The notes under the pieces were generated by a model. It was given only the letters and a program-made list of their open reading frames with translations. It searched no databases and was not told where the DNA came from. 64,000 nucleotides of DNA from Mytilus edulis (lineage: Eukaryota > Mollusca > Bivalvia > Mytilida > Mytilidae): contig NC_092356.1 in assembly GCF_963676685.1 (NCBI RefSeq), forward strand, positions 47,021,601 through 47,085,600. Direction: 5' to 3'. The position numbers were made by a program, and so were the translations under genes. Of the stretch, positions 27,301 through 36,000 are shown piece after piece. Position 1 is the stretch's first letter, and every line of letters begins with the position of its first letter.

Positions 27301-27411
27301 TACCTGTCGGTGGCGTCCATGTTTCCTCCACAGGAGTGTAGTCACCACAGTGACTGTCATCTGATGAATCTGACCAATCCCCAGACATTTCTTCTATATC
27401 ACGTGACGGGT
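15388..27411 (-). CDS. PARP14-like macro-domain protein lacking a PARP catalytic domain
   Basis: Minus-strand exons 27304-27411 (ATG at 27388), 25215-26180, 24014-24400, 23312-23704, 21430-21485, 20048-20281, 19593-19814, 18180-18231, 16679-16861, 16000-16173 and 15388-15548 (TGA at 15388-15390) all have AG/GT borders and matching phases. They sum to 971 codons including the stop. The N-terminus is acidic and Ser/Asp-rich. Residues 30-450 resemble the KH-like repeats of PARP14. A diverged macro-like domain follows (about 457-600), then a better macro domain (about 612-790) with TDVLVNSVGRDLDL, EIVQTTPGKLQCKAIYHFAV and FPVLGTGTLHYPWK, then FEDYLIVPDKTELIAQ and a helical tail. Vertebrate PARP14 has three macro domains, WWE and an ADP-ribosyltransferase domain at the C-terminus; none of the last two is seen before the stop or in 10.7-15.4 kb. 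Macro domains bind ADP-ribose, so a reader role is inferred. Whether GAG|GTTTGA at 15393 is instead a splice donor is unresolved. The gene start could also lie further upstream. Confidence 0.8.
17392..17710 (+). repeat. Family E retroposon-like repeat with poly-A tail
   Basis: Begins AAACAAGAATGTGTCC, passes GATGCCCCACTCGCACTATC and AAGTCGATTGGACTTCAAC, an ACGG-type microsatellite (about 17608-17645) and CCCCTCTACTATCGTAGG, then ends GGGGCATA followed by about 20 A. The A tail suggests retroposition. It lies in a PARP14-like gene intron; an inverted, closely matching copy is at 36546-36859. Confidence 0.75.
18270..18545 (-). repeat. Family B dispersed repeat
   Basis: The plus strand reads GAGAATGGAAATGGGGAATG, then GAGACAACAACCCGACCATAG, CTTCAATGCAGCGAGAAAT and CTTCAGCTGGCCCCTAAA, the inverse of 12115-12290. 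A separate plus-strand head fragment (GCCTTTGTTAGTCT) is at about 18690-18735. It lies in the intron between the 52-bp and 183-bp exons. Confidence 0.7.
19000..19315 (+). repeat. Family A dispersed repeat, near full length
   Basis: Begins ACATGTTTAACCCCGCCACA, passes CCCAAGTCAGGAACCTGTA, TTCTCGTTTGAATTG, GGGGCCTTTTATAGG, ATGCGGTATGGGCTTTGCTC, GGCCGTACGGTGA and GAGTTGTCTCATTGGC, and ends ATACCACATCTTCTTTTTTA. It lies in an intron of the PARP14-like gene. Confidence 0.75.
20640..20770 (+). repeat. Family A repeat, 3' part
   Basis: Starts at TAGCTGACTATGCGGTATGG and ends CATACCGCATCTTTTCTTTT. A separate inverse fragment of family B (AAAGAGACAACAACCCGACC) lies at 21000-21045. Confidence 0.7.
21959..22430 (-). 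pseudogene. Decayed integrase C-terminus (KRBA2-type transposon remnant)
   Basis: Read on the minus strand, fragments in order are IPMQRVDRGPMDCRNIKEVV, then NIAENKYKIG, a break with stops, then LLSSSGDKGHVYCSC and RDGCKSDKCNCKR. An RG-D-RNI segment, a small beta segment and then a cysteine-rich CxC cluster is the order I associate with the C-terminus of KRBA2-like integrases in invertebrate transposons. Stops at about 22320 and 22155 and frame breaks show it is dead. It sits in an intron of the PARP14-like gene. The family call is from memory of the pattern. Confidence 0.45.
22551..22712. repeat. Cluster of palindromic GTACAAGTnATAACTTGTAC-like units
   Basis: At least five imperfect units follow each other: GTACGAGTAATTACTTGTAC, GTACAAGGAATAACTTG, ATACAAGTAATAACTC, GTACAAGTTATAACCTGTAC and ATAATAACATGTAC. 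Each is close to self-complementary. No coding role is seen; this is intron DNA. Confidence 0.55.
22733..22868. repeat. Family F repeat with inverted ATTGATTG ends
   Basis: Contains GGTGTTTTAACGCCACTTG, GGCTATTTCGTTGCGGCCAG and TTTTATTGGTGGCGGAGGCC. The left end is ATTGATTGATTG and the right end CAATCCAATCAAT, so the borders are roughly inverted. Similar short repeats are common in bivalves (recollection, not checked). Confidence 0.55.
23258..23310 (-). mobile_element. Penelope-like element tail (family P) abutting a splice donor
   Basis: The plus strand reads AGAGGGACGAAAGATACC, then AAAGGGACAGTCAAACTC and ATAAATCTAAAAC, the last 50 bp of the element found at 53841 and 7953, in inverse orientation. 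Its truncated 5' border coincides with the donor GT at 23310-23311 of the 393-bp exon of the PARP14-like gene. Confidence 0.75.
23812..23996. repeat. TCGAC-motif cluster in an intron
   Basis: TCGAC occurs at 23812, 23836, 23931, 23962, 23977 and 23992, with TCGAG and TCGAT variants between, in otherwise AT-rich DNA. The right half repeats ACAACCG/AACGGG-GTTCGAC blocks. It may be a short decayed tandem repeat; no coding role is seen. Confidence 0.4.
24483..24615 (-). repeat. Family C dispersed repeat
   Basis: The plus strand reads TATCAAAGGTACAAGGGTTA, then ACGCCAGACGCGCGTTTCGT, CTACAAAAGACTCATCAGTG and ACGCTCAGATCAAAATA, the inverse of 11020-11110. It lies in an intron of the PARP14-like gene. 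Confidence 0.75.
25066..25200 (+). repeat. Family D fragment next to an exon
   Basis: Contains ACCAATTCAGGAATATGACA and then CAGTTCAGTATTT, as in the middle and end of family D. It ends within about 20 bp of the splice donor at 25214 of the 966-bp exon. Confidence 0.45.
26235..26290 (+). repeat. Family A tail fragment
   Basis: GAGCCGTCTCATTGGC followed by AATTACACCACATCTTA. It lies about 55 bp from the acceptor of the 966-bp exon. Confidence 0.5.
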
Positions 27412-28904
27412 CTGTTTAGTGATCAATAATATTGGCTATGTTACCATCAAACTTATTAGTTAAACAGTTGAAATATGTTTAGTACAAAAATAGCAAATTA
27501 CTCTGGATGGTTGAGTATAGTTAGTGTTTACAGTATATCGTGGGATTTTTTCCTATGCAGTGACTGCACTGAGGGATCACAGTTGCTGTCCTAATATAAG
27601 CATCAGCAATAATGACACGATGCTAATATTGATATTTCGTCTAAACTTATATCATACCGGTTCCTTAAAGCTTAAAGTTATATTCCATTTTCAAATTATA
27701 AACTTTTACTAATCTTATTTTTTTTAATTGTAACACGACAGATGCTGCATATGGAAATTTGTCACACCCATCCGAATCATTTATTATGTTCTCTCATTGT
27801 ATAGGCAGATTCTTTAACTTGGAGCTTAAGTTACGTTTGAGTGATCTGATCATGTGTATTATTTGTGTCTGTATGTGTATGTGTTTTATTGAAAGTGTAT
27901 GTTGTTGGCTTTCGATTAGTTTACTCATTTTTAACGCTTTTGGTTCAGTATGTTACAAATACTTAATGATCTTTCAATTGCTACAAAATACAACTTATAG
28001 ATTTTTGTTCATCAATTTTTAACATAAATTATTATTTTTTGTGTATAAGTACTAGTATACCTGCTAAAACTAATTGGTCCAATTCTGAAATGATGATTCA
28101 CATTCACCTCCAAAGAATCCGGAATATCGAAATGATTCATTCATTTCTAAATTAAAGTCATAGTTTTTTGATTGATCAACACGAATAAAAATTCAAGTAG
28201 TGAACAAAATACAATTTAGTTTCTCAAAATTTTGATATACGTTATAAACGAGAAAAGAATGAAAAGACCATAAAAACAGCTTATTGAACATACTTGAACA
28301 GCAGACATTATTTTCAAACATATCGTTCAATCATTATGATTAAATCGTGTGACACCAACCTTAATGTCATGAACCCAATCGTAGAAAGTTATCATTTTTG
28401 TTGTACATGTTAAGTTCAGTTCTCACACAAAGCTCAACTATACATATATTTAGGAGATTTTTACTGTATTTTGAGGTATATTCCTGTTTTTCAGGAGGAC
28501 ATCTGCAACATTATAACACGATCTGTAATTGATTAGTGCAAGTCAACTTTTTTAAAAGGAACGTGAACACAGAGATGTAGAGAAATAGCCCAAGATTTGA
28601 TTCATGCATCTTTAAATATCTAAGAAAAGAAATGTTTTTTGGTGTGTGTTTCGGTGTATGTTTTGATTGAATCAAATATTCATGAAAACAGATACAATTA
28701 TAGAAGTAGAATCTACTCATCTTTCAAGAGATCTTCAGAATAGCAATGTTTTTATTGTTCAATCTGTAGTTTTCTGTAATTTTTTTTTTTTACTGTTGTT
28801 TCCTTATGTTTTTTATGGGCATTGTGCGGCTGTCTTACATCTTACAGACAAATGATCTTCCCAGTTTTAATTGTTAGACCAATGTATTAAAACAACAACT
28901 ATTA

Positions 28905-28990
28905 TGGGTTTCGTGTTGCTTATTCTTAACGCCAGTTTATTGTCGATTTATGAGTTTGACTGTCCCTCTGGTATCTTTCGTCCCTCTTTA
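28905..28990 (+). mobile_element. Penelope-like element tail fragment (family P)
   Basis: Reads TTTCGTGTTGCTTATTCTTA, then ATTTATGAGTTTGACTGTCC and CTCTGGTATCTTTCGTCCCTC, matching 53690-53838 with an internal gap. It is a 5'-truncated, decayed copy. Confidence 0.65.
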
Positions 28991-29421
28991 ATACATTTCC
29001 TAAACTGTTAATATCATTTAGGGATGTTGTTTGCTACTTCAATTATTCTGAACAAAAAAACTTAGTTAAAAAGGAAAAAAAATTCCATTGCATGTCCATT
29101 TGTGTGGTCCTTATTAAAATGGATTATCAGAAAATGTTACACGCGTTATTATAACAAACTAATAATTCAAAAGTCGGAAAACAGAGACTAGCTGTCTGAG
29201 ACCACACCATAGTCAAGCTGCTGACAGCATATGAAGTTATTTTGTTTTATAGAACTGAAGATTAATCGGACAAACATATGTGTTGAACGAACGTACGAAC
29301 GAATTGACAGACTATGCAGATACATTAAAGTCCCCTTTCCTAGAGCTGTGAACATATGTCTATTCCGTCAATGTTTCAAAATGTAATATTGTGCATGAAA
29401 TGCAAACAGGAAGACACTTAC

Positions 29422-29460
29422 CGTGAAGCGCTCATTTAATGAAAATGTTGAAGTTATCTG
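29422..29460 (-). promoter_or_regulatory. Possible 5' UTR exon of the PARP14-like gene, with a short upstream ORF
   Basis: The minus strand has a strong donor (CACG|GTAAGTG, GT at 29420-29421). Upstream of it is ATGAGCGCTTCACG (ATG at 29433-29435). If joined to the exon at 27411, this ATG opens an eight-codon frame ending at TGA (27399-27401), 10 bp before the main ATG. The frame does not match the main protein, so this would be non-coding leader. The exon's 5' limit is unknown. Evidence is only the splice site and position. Confidence 0.3.
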
Positions 29461-30274
29461 AATATAAACATATTGTTATCTTATCTGTTGAAATAGTTTA
29501 TCTTTTGTCCTTTTTAACTATAAATTTGTAGATTTATATTGCAGTACATATGTAAACACAAACGTAATCATATTTACTATAATTGGACAGGTCAATTTAA
29601 AACAGAGTATTGAAGAAGTAGTTTATAAACAACATGACATGCCTTTATTTTATCATAAAGTAGACAGGTCAATATCCCTCTTTTGGTTGTTCATCTAATT
29701 CGGCGTATGAACCATATGCATAGCTGGTGGCGTAGGGTAAATACACGAGGACAAGATATAATATGAAGTTTATGTATTTATTTTTATTGTTATTTTAATT
29801 TTAAAGGCATTTCCTAAGTAGCAAATGTATGTTTTGTGATAATGAAGTTTTTTATGTAATCAGAAGGAAGACATCTTGACCAAGTATTGAGAACAATGAA
29901 TCATACTTAACACTACAGATAAAACCATAATCCCCGGAAAGTAATGCAGTATCTGCTACATTAGTAACATCTGGCTAATATGTTCCAAAATAGTTCCATG
30001 AGATGTATAAAAAGAGACAATAAAAACTGTTTAAGGCATTTTTGATTTCTTTAATTATGAAACAGTAAGCGTAAAAACGTTGTGAATTCGTAACTGACCA
30101 GTCATGTTCATGTTCAAGATTTGATTTGTTTTTCATAATCGGCATTGTTATCGATATGATTCGTTACGATTTATAAATTGTTGAATTAAAATGAATTGAT
30201 CATACTGTAGGATCTTCAACTTTTGATTTTATATATGCTATAATATATATTATGTTATATAAATATTGTGAAAA

Positions 30275-30480
30275 GTAAAATCACGAAAATACTGAACTCC
30301 GAGGAAATCCAAAACGGAAAGTCTATAATCAATGGAAAAATCAAATGAAAATGACAACTCAAACGAAGGGCCAACAACTGTCATATTCCTGACTTGGTAC
30401 AGGCATTTTCAAATGTAGACGATGGTGGATTGAACATGGTTTTATAGCGTATGTTTGTTTTGTTATAGCGAAGTTTCAAA
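30275..30480 (-). repeat. Family D dispersed repeat
   Basis: The plus strand reads AAAATCACGAAAATACTGAA, then CAACTGTCATATTCCTGACT, TGGTACAGGCATTTTCAAAT and GATGGTGGATTGAAC, matching 56869-57040 in the same orientation. Confidence 0.7.
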
Positions 30481-33021
30481 TCTAGTAAACTGGTTCATAT
30501 TGTCATACTTGATGATCAGTTTCCATTAATGATGAGGTATATCGAATATACCTTATCGTTATTTGGGCATCAGAGCCGCTAGACCCAAGCATCCGCGCCT
30601 GTGGAAAATTTTCTGCATACAGCTACACTTTTTCATTATGGCGTCAGAAGTTTTCTATCGTAACGTCAAAATATGTAAACTTTGTGATGTCCAGTAATGG
30701 CTGATAACTAGCGCGATAAGGTGATTTAATTCCATTTTTCTTTAAATCTATTTTTCGGTATTTGGATAGCAGCTTTTCGCAATGTTAGAAAACCTTCGTC
30801 CAAAAGTTGATGTGATGGTGAAGTTAAAGGGAGAAAAAAGATCTGATTGCAATTTCCTATACCCTGGTTAGTTAAACTATGATGTCTTAATCCAATAATG
30901 CCGTCAATGGTCGGCCAATGAAATGAAAGGTTATCTTGCAAGTCGTTTATATACATTTGGGTACAAATGTTCCGACAACTGTTGCTTGCTGAACGGAAGG
31001 CTGAACAAACGGATTGTATTGTTCATTATGGGCGGTTTGTAACAGAGAATGTAATATCAAATTTTCATGTTCTTTATATTCAAATACCTAGATACCTAAA
31101 ATAAACAAATGTCCATCACTAATTTGTTATAATGAAAATAAATCTATGTATCGTGCATTTCTGTATCATGTACGTATACGTCGGTGATGAATAAATCTTG
31201 ATCCATGCAGTCACAACAGTTACACACCGTTTGATGTCCTGTCAACCAATGCGTCACCATTAATCCTTTGCCCTATATTTGATAAATTAAAAAAAAAATA
31301 CTTAACATTTGTATTTTTCTGTCAAACATTTTCTAAAAATTTTACAGTATAAACCTTGTATTTCCTAAATACCAGACAAATTTACCTCGTTTTTTTATTT
31401 GGTTACTTATATCAAATTGTCCGGATACACATTTTGAAACTATAAATAAACTCCCCAGGGAAAAACTGCGCTTGAATTTGGTATGTTTTTGTATATCTTT
31501 TGTTGTCAACTATTTTGGTTCATACACATTCTGAGTTTTCAAATAGGCGGCTTTCAGTGATACTGATGAAGGTCATTTCAGAAAAAAGCTACAGAAGCAT
31601 AGCATTGATAACGTGTTGTTTTCGTTTTGTAGGGCTTGTCAGATTGTTAATATCAGTAGCAGTTCCACGTGGCCAAATACAATCTAATTATACTCAATCC
31701 TTTAATTGCTCTCGTTCTGATATGTCGCGCCTGAAGGATGATCGGGAACCGGGTCAACTAAAGGACGTAGTTACGAAAAGATTGGTTCAATAAAGACTCG
31801 AGATATGCTGACAATGTTTTATCACAAGAGTTTGCACGATTTAGATGATTTCAAGGAGAGCAGTATTTTGATTTCTGTGAGAATCTTAATGACTATTTTA
31901 TGTTATCAGTGTACTTTTTTTGATATTTCGTTATAGGTCCTTTCTCTGTCCTTATATGTATAATACGCTGTATACTATTCATTTAGAAGATATTCGACAT
32001 ATGAATAACTCGCTTCTAAAGAGTTTTGCATATAAAAAAAACGAACATAGTGAATGTGCAATTATTACTCCAGGAAAAGTAATCTATAAATCACTCGTTT
32101 ACCTTGATAATCATTTCACCCCGCGTTTTCAACGAAAAACCTGGATGTTGTTCAAGAGCACTTTTCGTTGTGGAAGAAATTTGAATCATGCAGGCTATAA
32201 ATGAAAAAAGAATAATGCTATATTGTATCAAATAAATATCATAACTATTACTTATCTTTTAATAAACTTCTCAATGTTCATCTATTTAGGCGGGTTATTT
32301 TAACATATGTAAAATTTCGCGATTTTCTTTGAATATGGTATACGAAATAATTTGGCGGTTATTAGTTTGGCGGTTATTAGTTTGGCGGAATCAAAATTTT
32401 TATCAAAACCTTCGTGTGTGTACTTCTAAATATGCAGAATTTATTTGGGCTATTTTGTTCTATCCGCAAAATTGAGCGTAAATTTACACCCTTCGAACAT
32501 AACCCGCTATATAATATTTAATACCGTTGATTTTTTTAATAAAACATTATATTTTTCAATCCTTTACACACTTATTATTCATTCCTAGTACGACCGAGAC
32601 AATTGGTGCAACTTTGTGTTTTGTTTACATATTGCCATCGTAGACACAAATATTGTTCTTTTGAAAAAGGATAAAGTCCTGCAATGTAAAAACAATTGAT
32701 TCCAACAAACAGATTTCAATGTAGCTACAGATTTGTCCAATCATGGATATTTCATGCAATTGTCCGTATAAATTTAAGCATTGTACATGCATCGCACTGT
32801 AAAACAGGTTCAATAGATGAAATTAAACAAAAGTACTTTAATAAGTGTTTGAAAATGACGAAAGTATTACTTCTTTTTTTAAAAGTTATTTGATCAGTTG
32901 GGTCTATTTCCCCTTTTAATCGAATCCAGTAAGATTCTCTTTATGCATTAGGATACGCTCATGACAATTGACAGGTTATGAATCGTCAACAGCTGATTAG
33001 TCGAAATCTACTTACATTTAC

Positions 33022-36000
33022 TTGTCGATTCCATCCGAGATGCAACGTTAACTGTATCGCCAAATAAACAATATCGAGGCATTTTAGTTCCAACAACACC
33101 TGCAACCACAGAACCTGCAAACAAACAATTGTTTATTGAAACCTCAACATGTAATGTACATGTTTAAGAATAAACCAAGACAGTTCAACCATACCATATA
33201 TTTAATGAACCATACATTTCTAACAAATATATCGTTCTGTTTTGTTTATTTTTTCATTTTTGACTTTCGTCCATTTAGTATTTCAAATTTAATCATATCT
33301 ATAACTTTTGTATAGTTATACCTGTATTTATTCCAATTCGTATTTGCCATTTCTCGTCTGGTAAATGTGGAATTTCCGATTTACTAACTATTTCCAATAT
33401 ATCTAAGGACATAAGAGCTATTTCCAATGCATGTCTGTCTTTATTCCTTATTGGCAAACCAGAAACCACCATGTAACCATCACCTAAATAAAAAAATTAA
33501 CATTGGATGTAAGAACCAAGCAAATCAAAATTAAAACAACATAATAAACCAGTGATGACCGAAAAATCAATAAAAAAAAAATAAGTAATCCATCTGCTGT
33601 CAAATTTCAGTAAAAGAAGTTGATTTTTTTTCTTTTAAAACAAAATTTGATTCACATTTATACATTTGTTAATAGAAACATCAAATACCTGTACCTTTTC
33701 CCGTTCTATTTAAGATCAGTAGGAAGTTGAAATGTTAAATTTATATGTTTTGAGAAAGGTTTGTTTTAAATCCTGTCGATACTGAATTATTTACCCCTAA
33801 TTATCTGATGATTTTCTCGTGGACTTATAATCCAGAAGTGGAAAACGTGACATTGTTGTACAAACCTATGAAGTACAGAAAAGGTTTAATTATTATACCA
33901 TACAGGAGTTTTGGAAGGCCATATATGCTTGCGAAAAAAACCTTTGTGTGTTATACGAGTTTTAAGTTTTGTTTTAAACAGGCACATACTGTACATTACC
34001 GTATTAATAAACAAATCACATAAACTGGGAATAAACATGTTGTATACCAGATGCGCTGTTTGTCTACAATTCATCAGTGAAGCCCGAATAAAAAAGAACC
34101 TGAAAGGTCAATTAACGTACAAATTGGAAGGATCTAAAATTAGACATGTTTTGTCAAAGACAGCTTAATTGATAAACCGTTCAATTATAATCAGTGATAT
34201 ACCATGTCATTACAGGCGAATGCACATTGAATTATGGTTATAAAACATTAAAATATTTACCTATTGTTTCTACTTTATACACATCAAACTTTTCTATTCG
34301 TTCGTCCATCATACTGTACAAAGCATTCAACATATATATAACTTCCATTGGTGAACTCTTTGAGCAGATAGTCGTAAATCCAACTATATCAGAGAAGTAT
34401 ACTGTTACAGATTTGAAATACTCTGGTACTATAGTTTTTTTCTTCATCATTCGCTGGGCTATGGCAACAGGTAACATTCGGTAGAGTAATTGTTCTGATC
34501 TTTTTCGTTCATGTTCTAAATCCAATGTTTTATTTTTCAATGAGTTAGCAAATGACTGCAGAGTTCTGTTAAGACGGTACACAAGCAGTACTATCACAGG
34601 GAACATTATCATTGCTCCAACTACAATAGATACACCTCTTATAACATCCATCTCATTGTCATTCAGATGCTTGTCTAATGCCACAATAATTTCCTACAGT
34701 CAAAAAAAGAAGCCGACAAATAAAGAAGAATTTGCTAATCGAATCATTGGTTCATTACCCTTTACACGGCGGGTAAATGATTAATTGTATTTTCTACCAT
34801 CTCACTATTGAACCTTTGACAGCAGGAGTGTAAAACTAGGTCAACTTAGTCCGAGCGAGTTGAAACCTTAGTTTTGTAGTAATTTATCAAAAGGAAAATT
34901 TCGAAAAATATGTTATAAACCAGGTCAGTACTTATACAGATCAGAACTACTAAAAGAATGTTCCTCCCGGGAATAAACCGCGTCCAATACACCAATTAAT
35001 GTTAATAATTGACAAATCATGTTGCTTTGATTCTACGACATTTCTATACAAAGACTAAAACGGTATAAATGTATACGATTGTGTTACCTAAGTTACTCTT
35101 TTATTGGATTGTAAAACATCTGACAAAGAGTGGAGGCGTCATCATTTTTTGTGTGAAAACAGTTGATTGTTTGACCTTTGATTCGTTCTAGGTGTTTACT
35201 GGTTATGTAGTTACAGTTTACTTTCACAAGGTATCACCAGAACTTCGTCATTGCATCTTAAAAAGTTAATAGGGGCATGCATTTGTTCTCATGATTGTTT
35301 TTTTTTGCAAAAAACCAATCATGAATATTAAATATATGTTTGATTACACTTAATATCGATATCAGTTAAATTTTAAAATATAATTTCTGTATTCTTGTAT
35401 AGATTACATTGATAAAAATATAGACATTGTGATTTTCCATATGAACACATTTTACGCTTTAATATGTGCTACGATTACTTTGAAATGTCATACAATTCAT
35501 ATTCTGGAATTGAAGGCTCATATGGACTACGTGTTTGTATGGTTAATGAAAATATATGATAAATACACTAGATATCTAACAATATAAATATAGGATTCTA
35601 TATACAATGTAATTCATATAAAATCATTTTCAGTATATTATTTAAAGTTCATATATCCGAATAAAAGTGAAATAAAATATTTACCAAAGATGACATATGA
35701 AATATAAAAACTATCCTTATTTTTGTCACAGGTATTGACAACTGAACTAAACTAAATATACCATAATGTCGTTTTTACAACTTTAATGACTCTAACTTTT
35801 ATGACTTTTATTTTTACGTTGATTAGTTTTACTGTTATGCTGATGATTGAGACGGGTAAAATAAAATACGCTCAAGGATATCGTAACTGTTTCGATACAT
35901 TAGCCGTTTGATATGATGTGCTCTGACACGTATAAGCTTTTTGACGAAGAAAAAATTGCCTAATTCCAAATAAATAAACTACAATTTATACCTGTGCTAA

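Larger units (their letters stand above)
27412..33021. other. Region between the PARP14-like gene and cyclase copy 1
   Basis: No coding exon with protein support was found on either strand. It should hold the 3' end of cyclase copy 1 (last exon not recognised) and perhaps the 5' UTR exon of the PARP14-like gene. Repeats: a family P tail at 28905-28990 (plus) and family D at 30275-30480 (minus). TTTGGCGGTTATTAG occurs about 2.5 times in tandem at 32350-32390. Confidence 0.5.

Noticed and set aside
29690-29770. Minus-strand frame reading VYLPYATSYAYGSYAELDE, looking like a protein C-terminus
   Set aside because: Only about 30 codons, no ATG in frame, and joining it to the last cyclase exon by the available acceptor gives a different frame. 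Probably chance.
31500-32204. Two plus-strand open frames of 97 and 94 codons
   Set aside because: No splice context, no recognisable motif and composition like translated AT-rich DNA. A short stretch near 32140 (TTGTTCAAGAGCA) recurs near 45610, suggesting decayed repeat.
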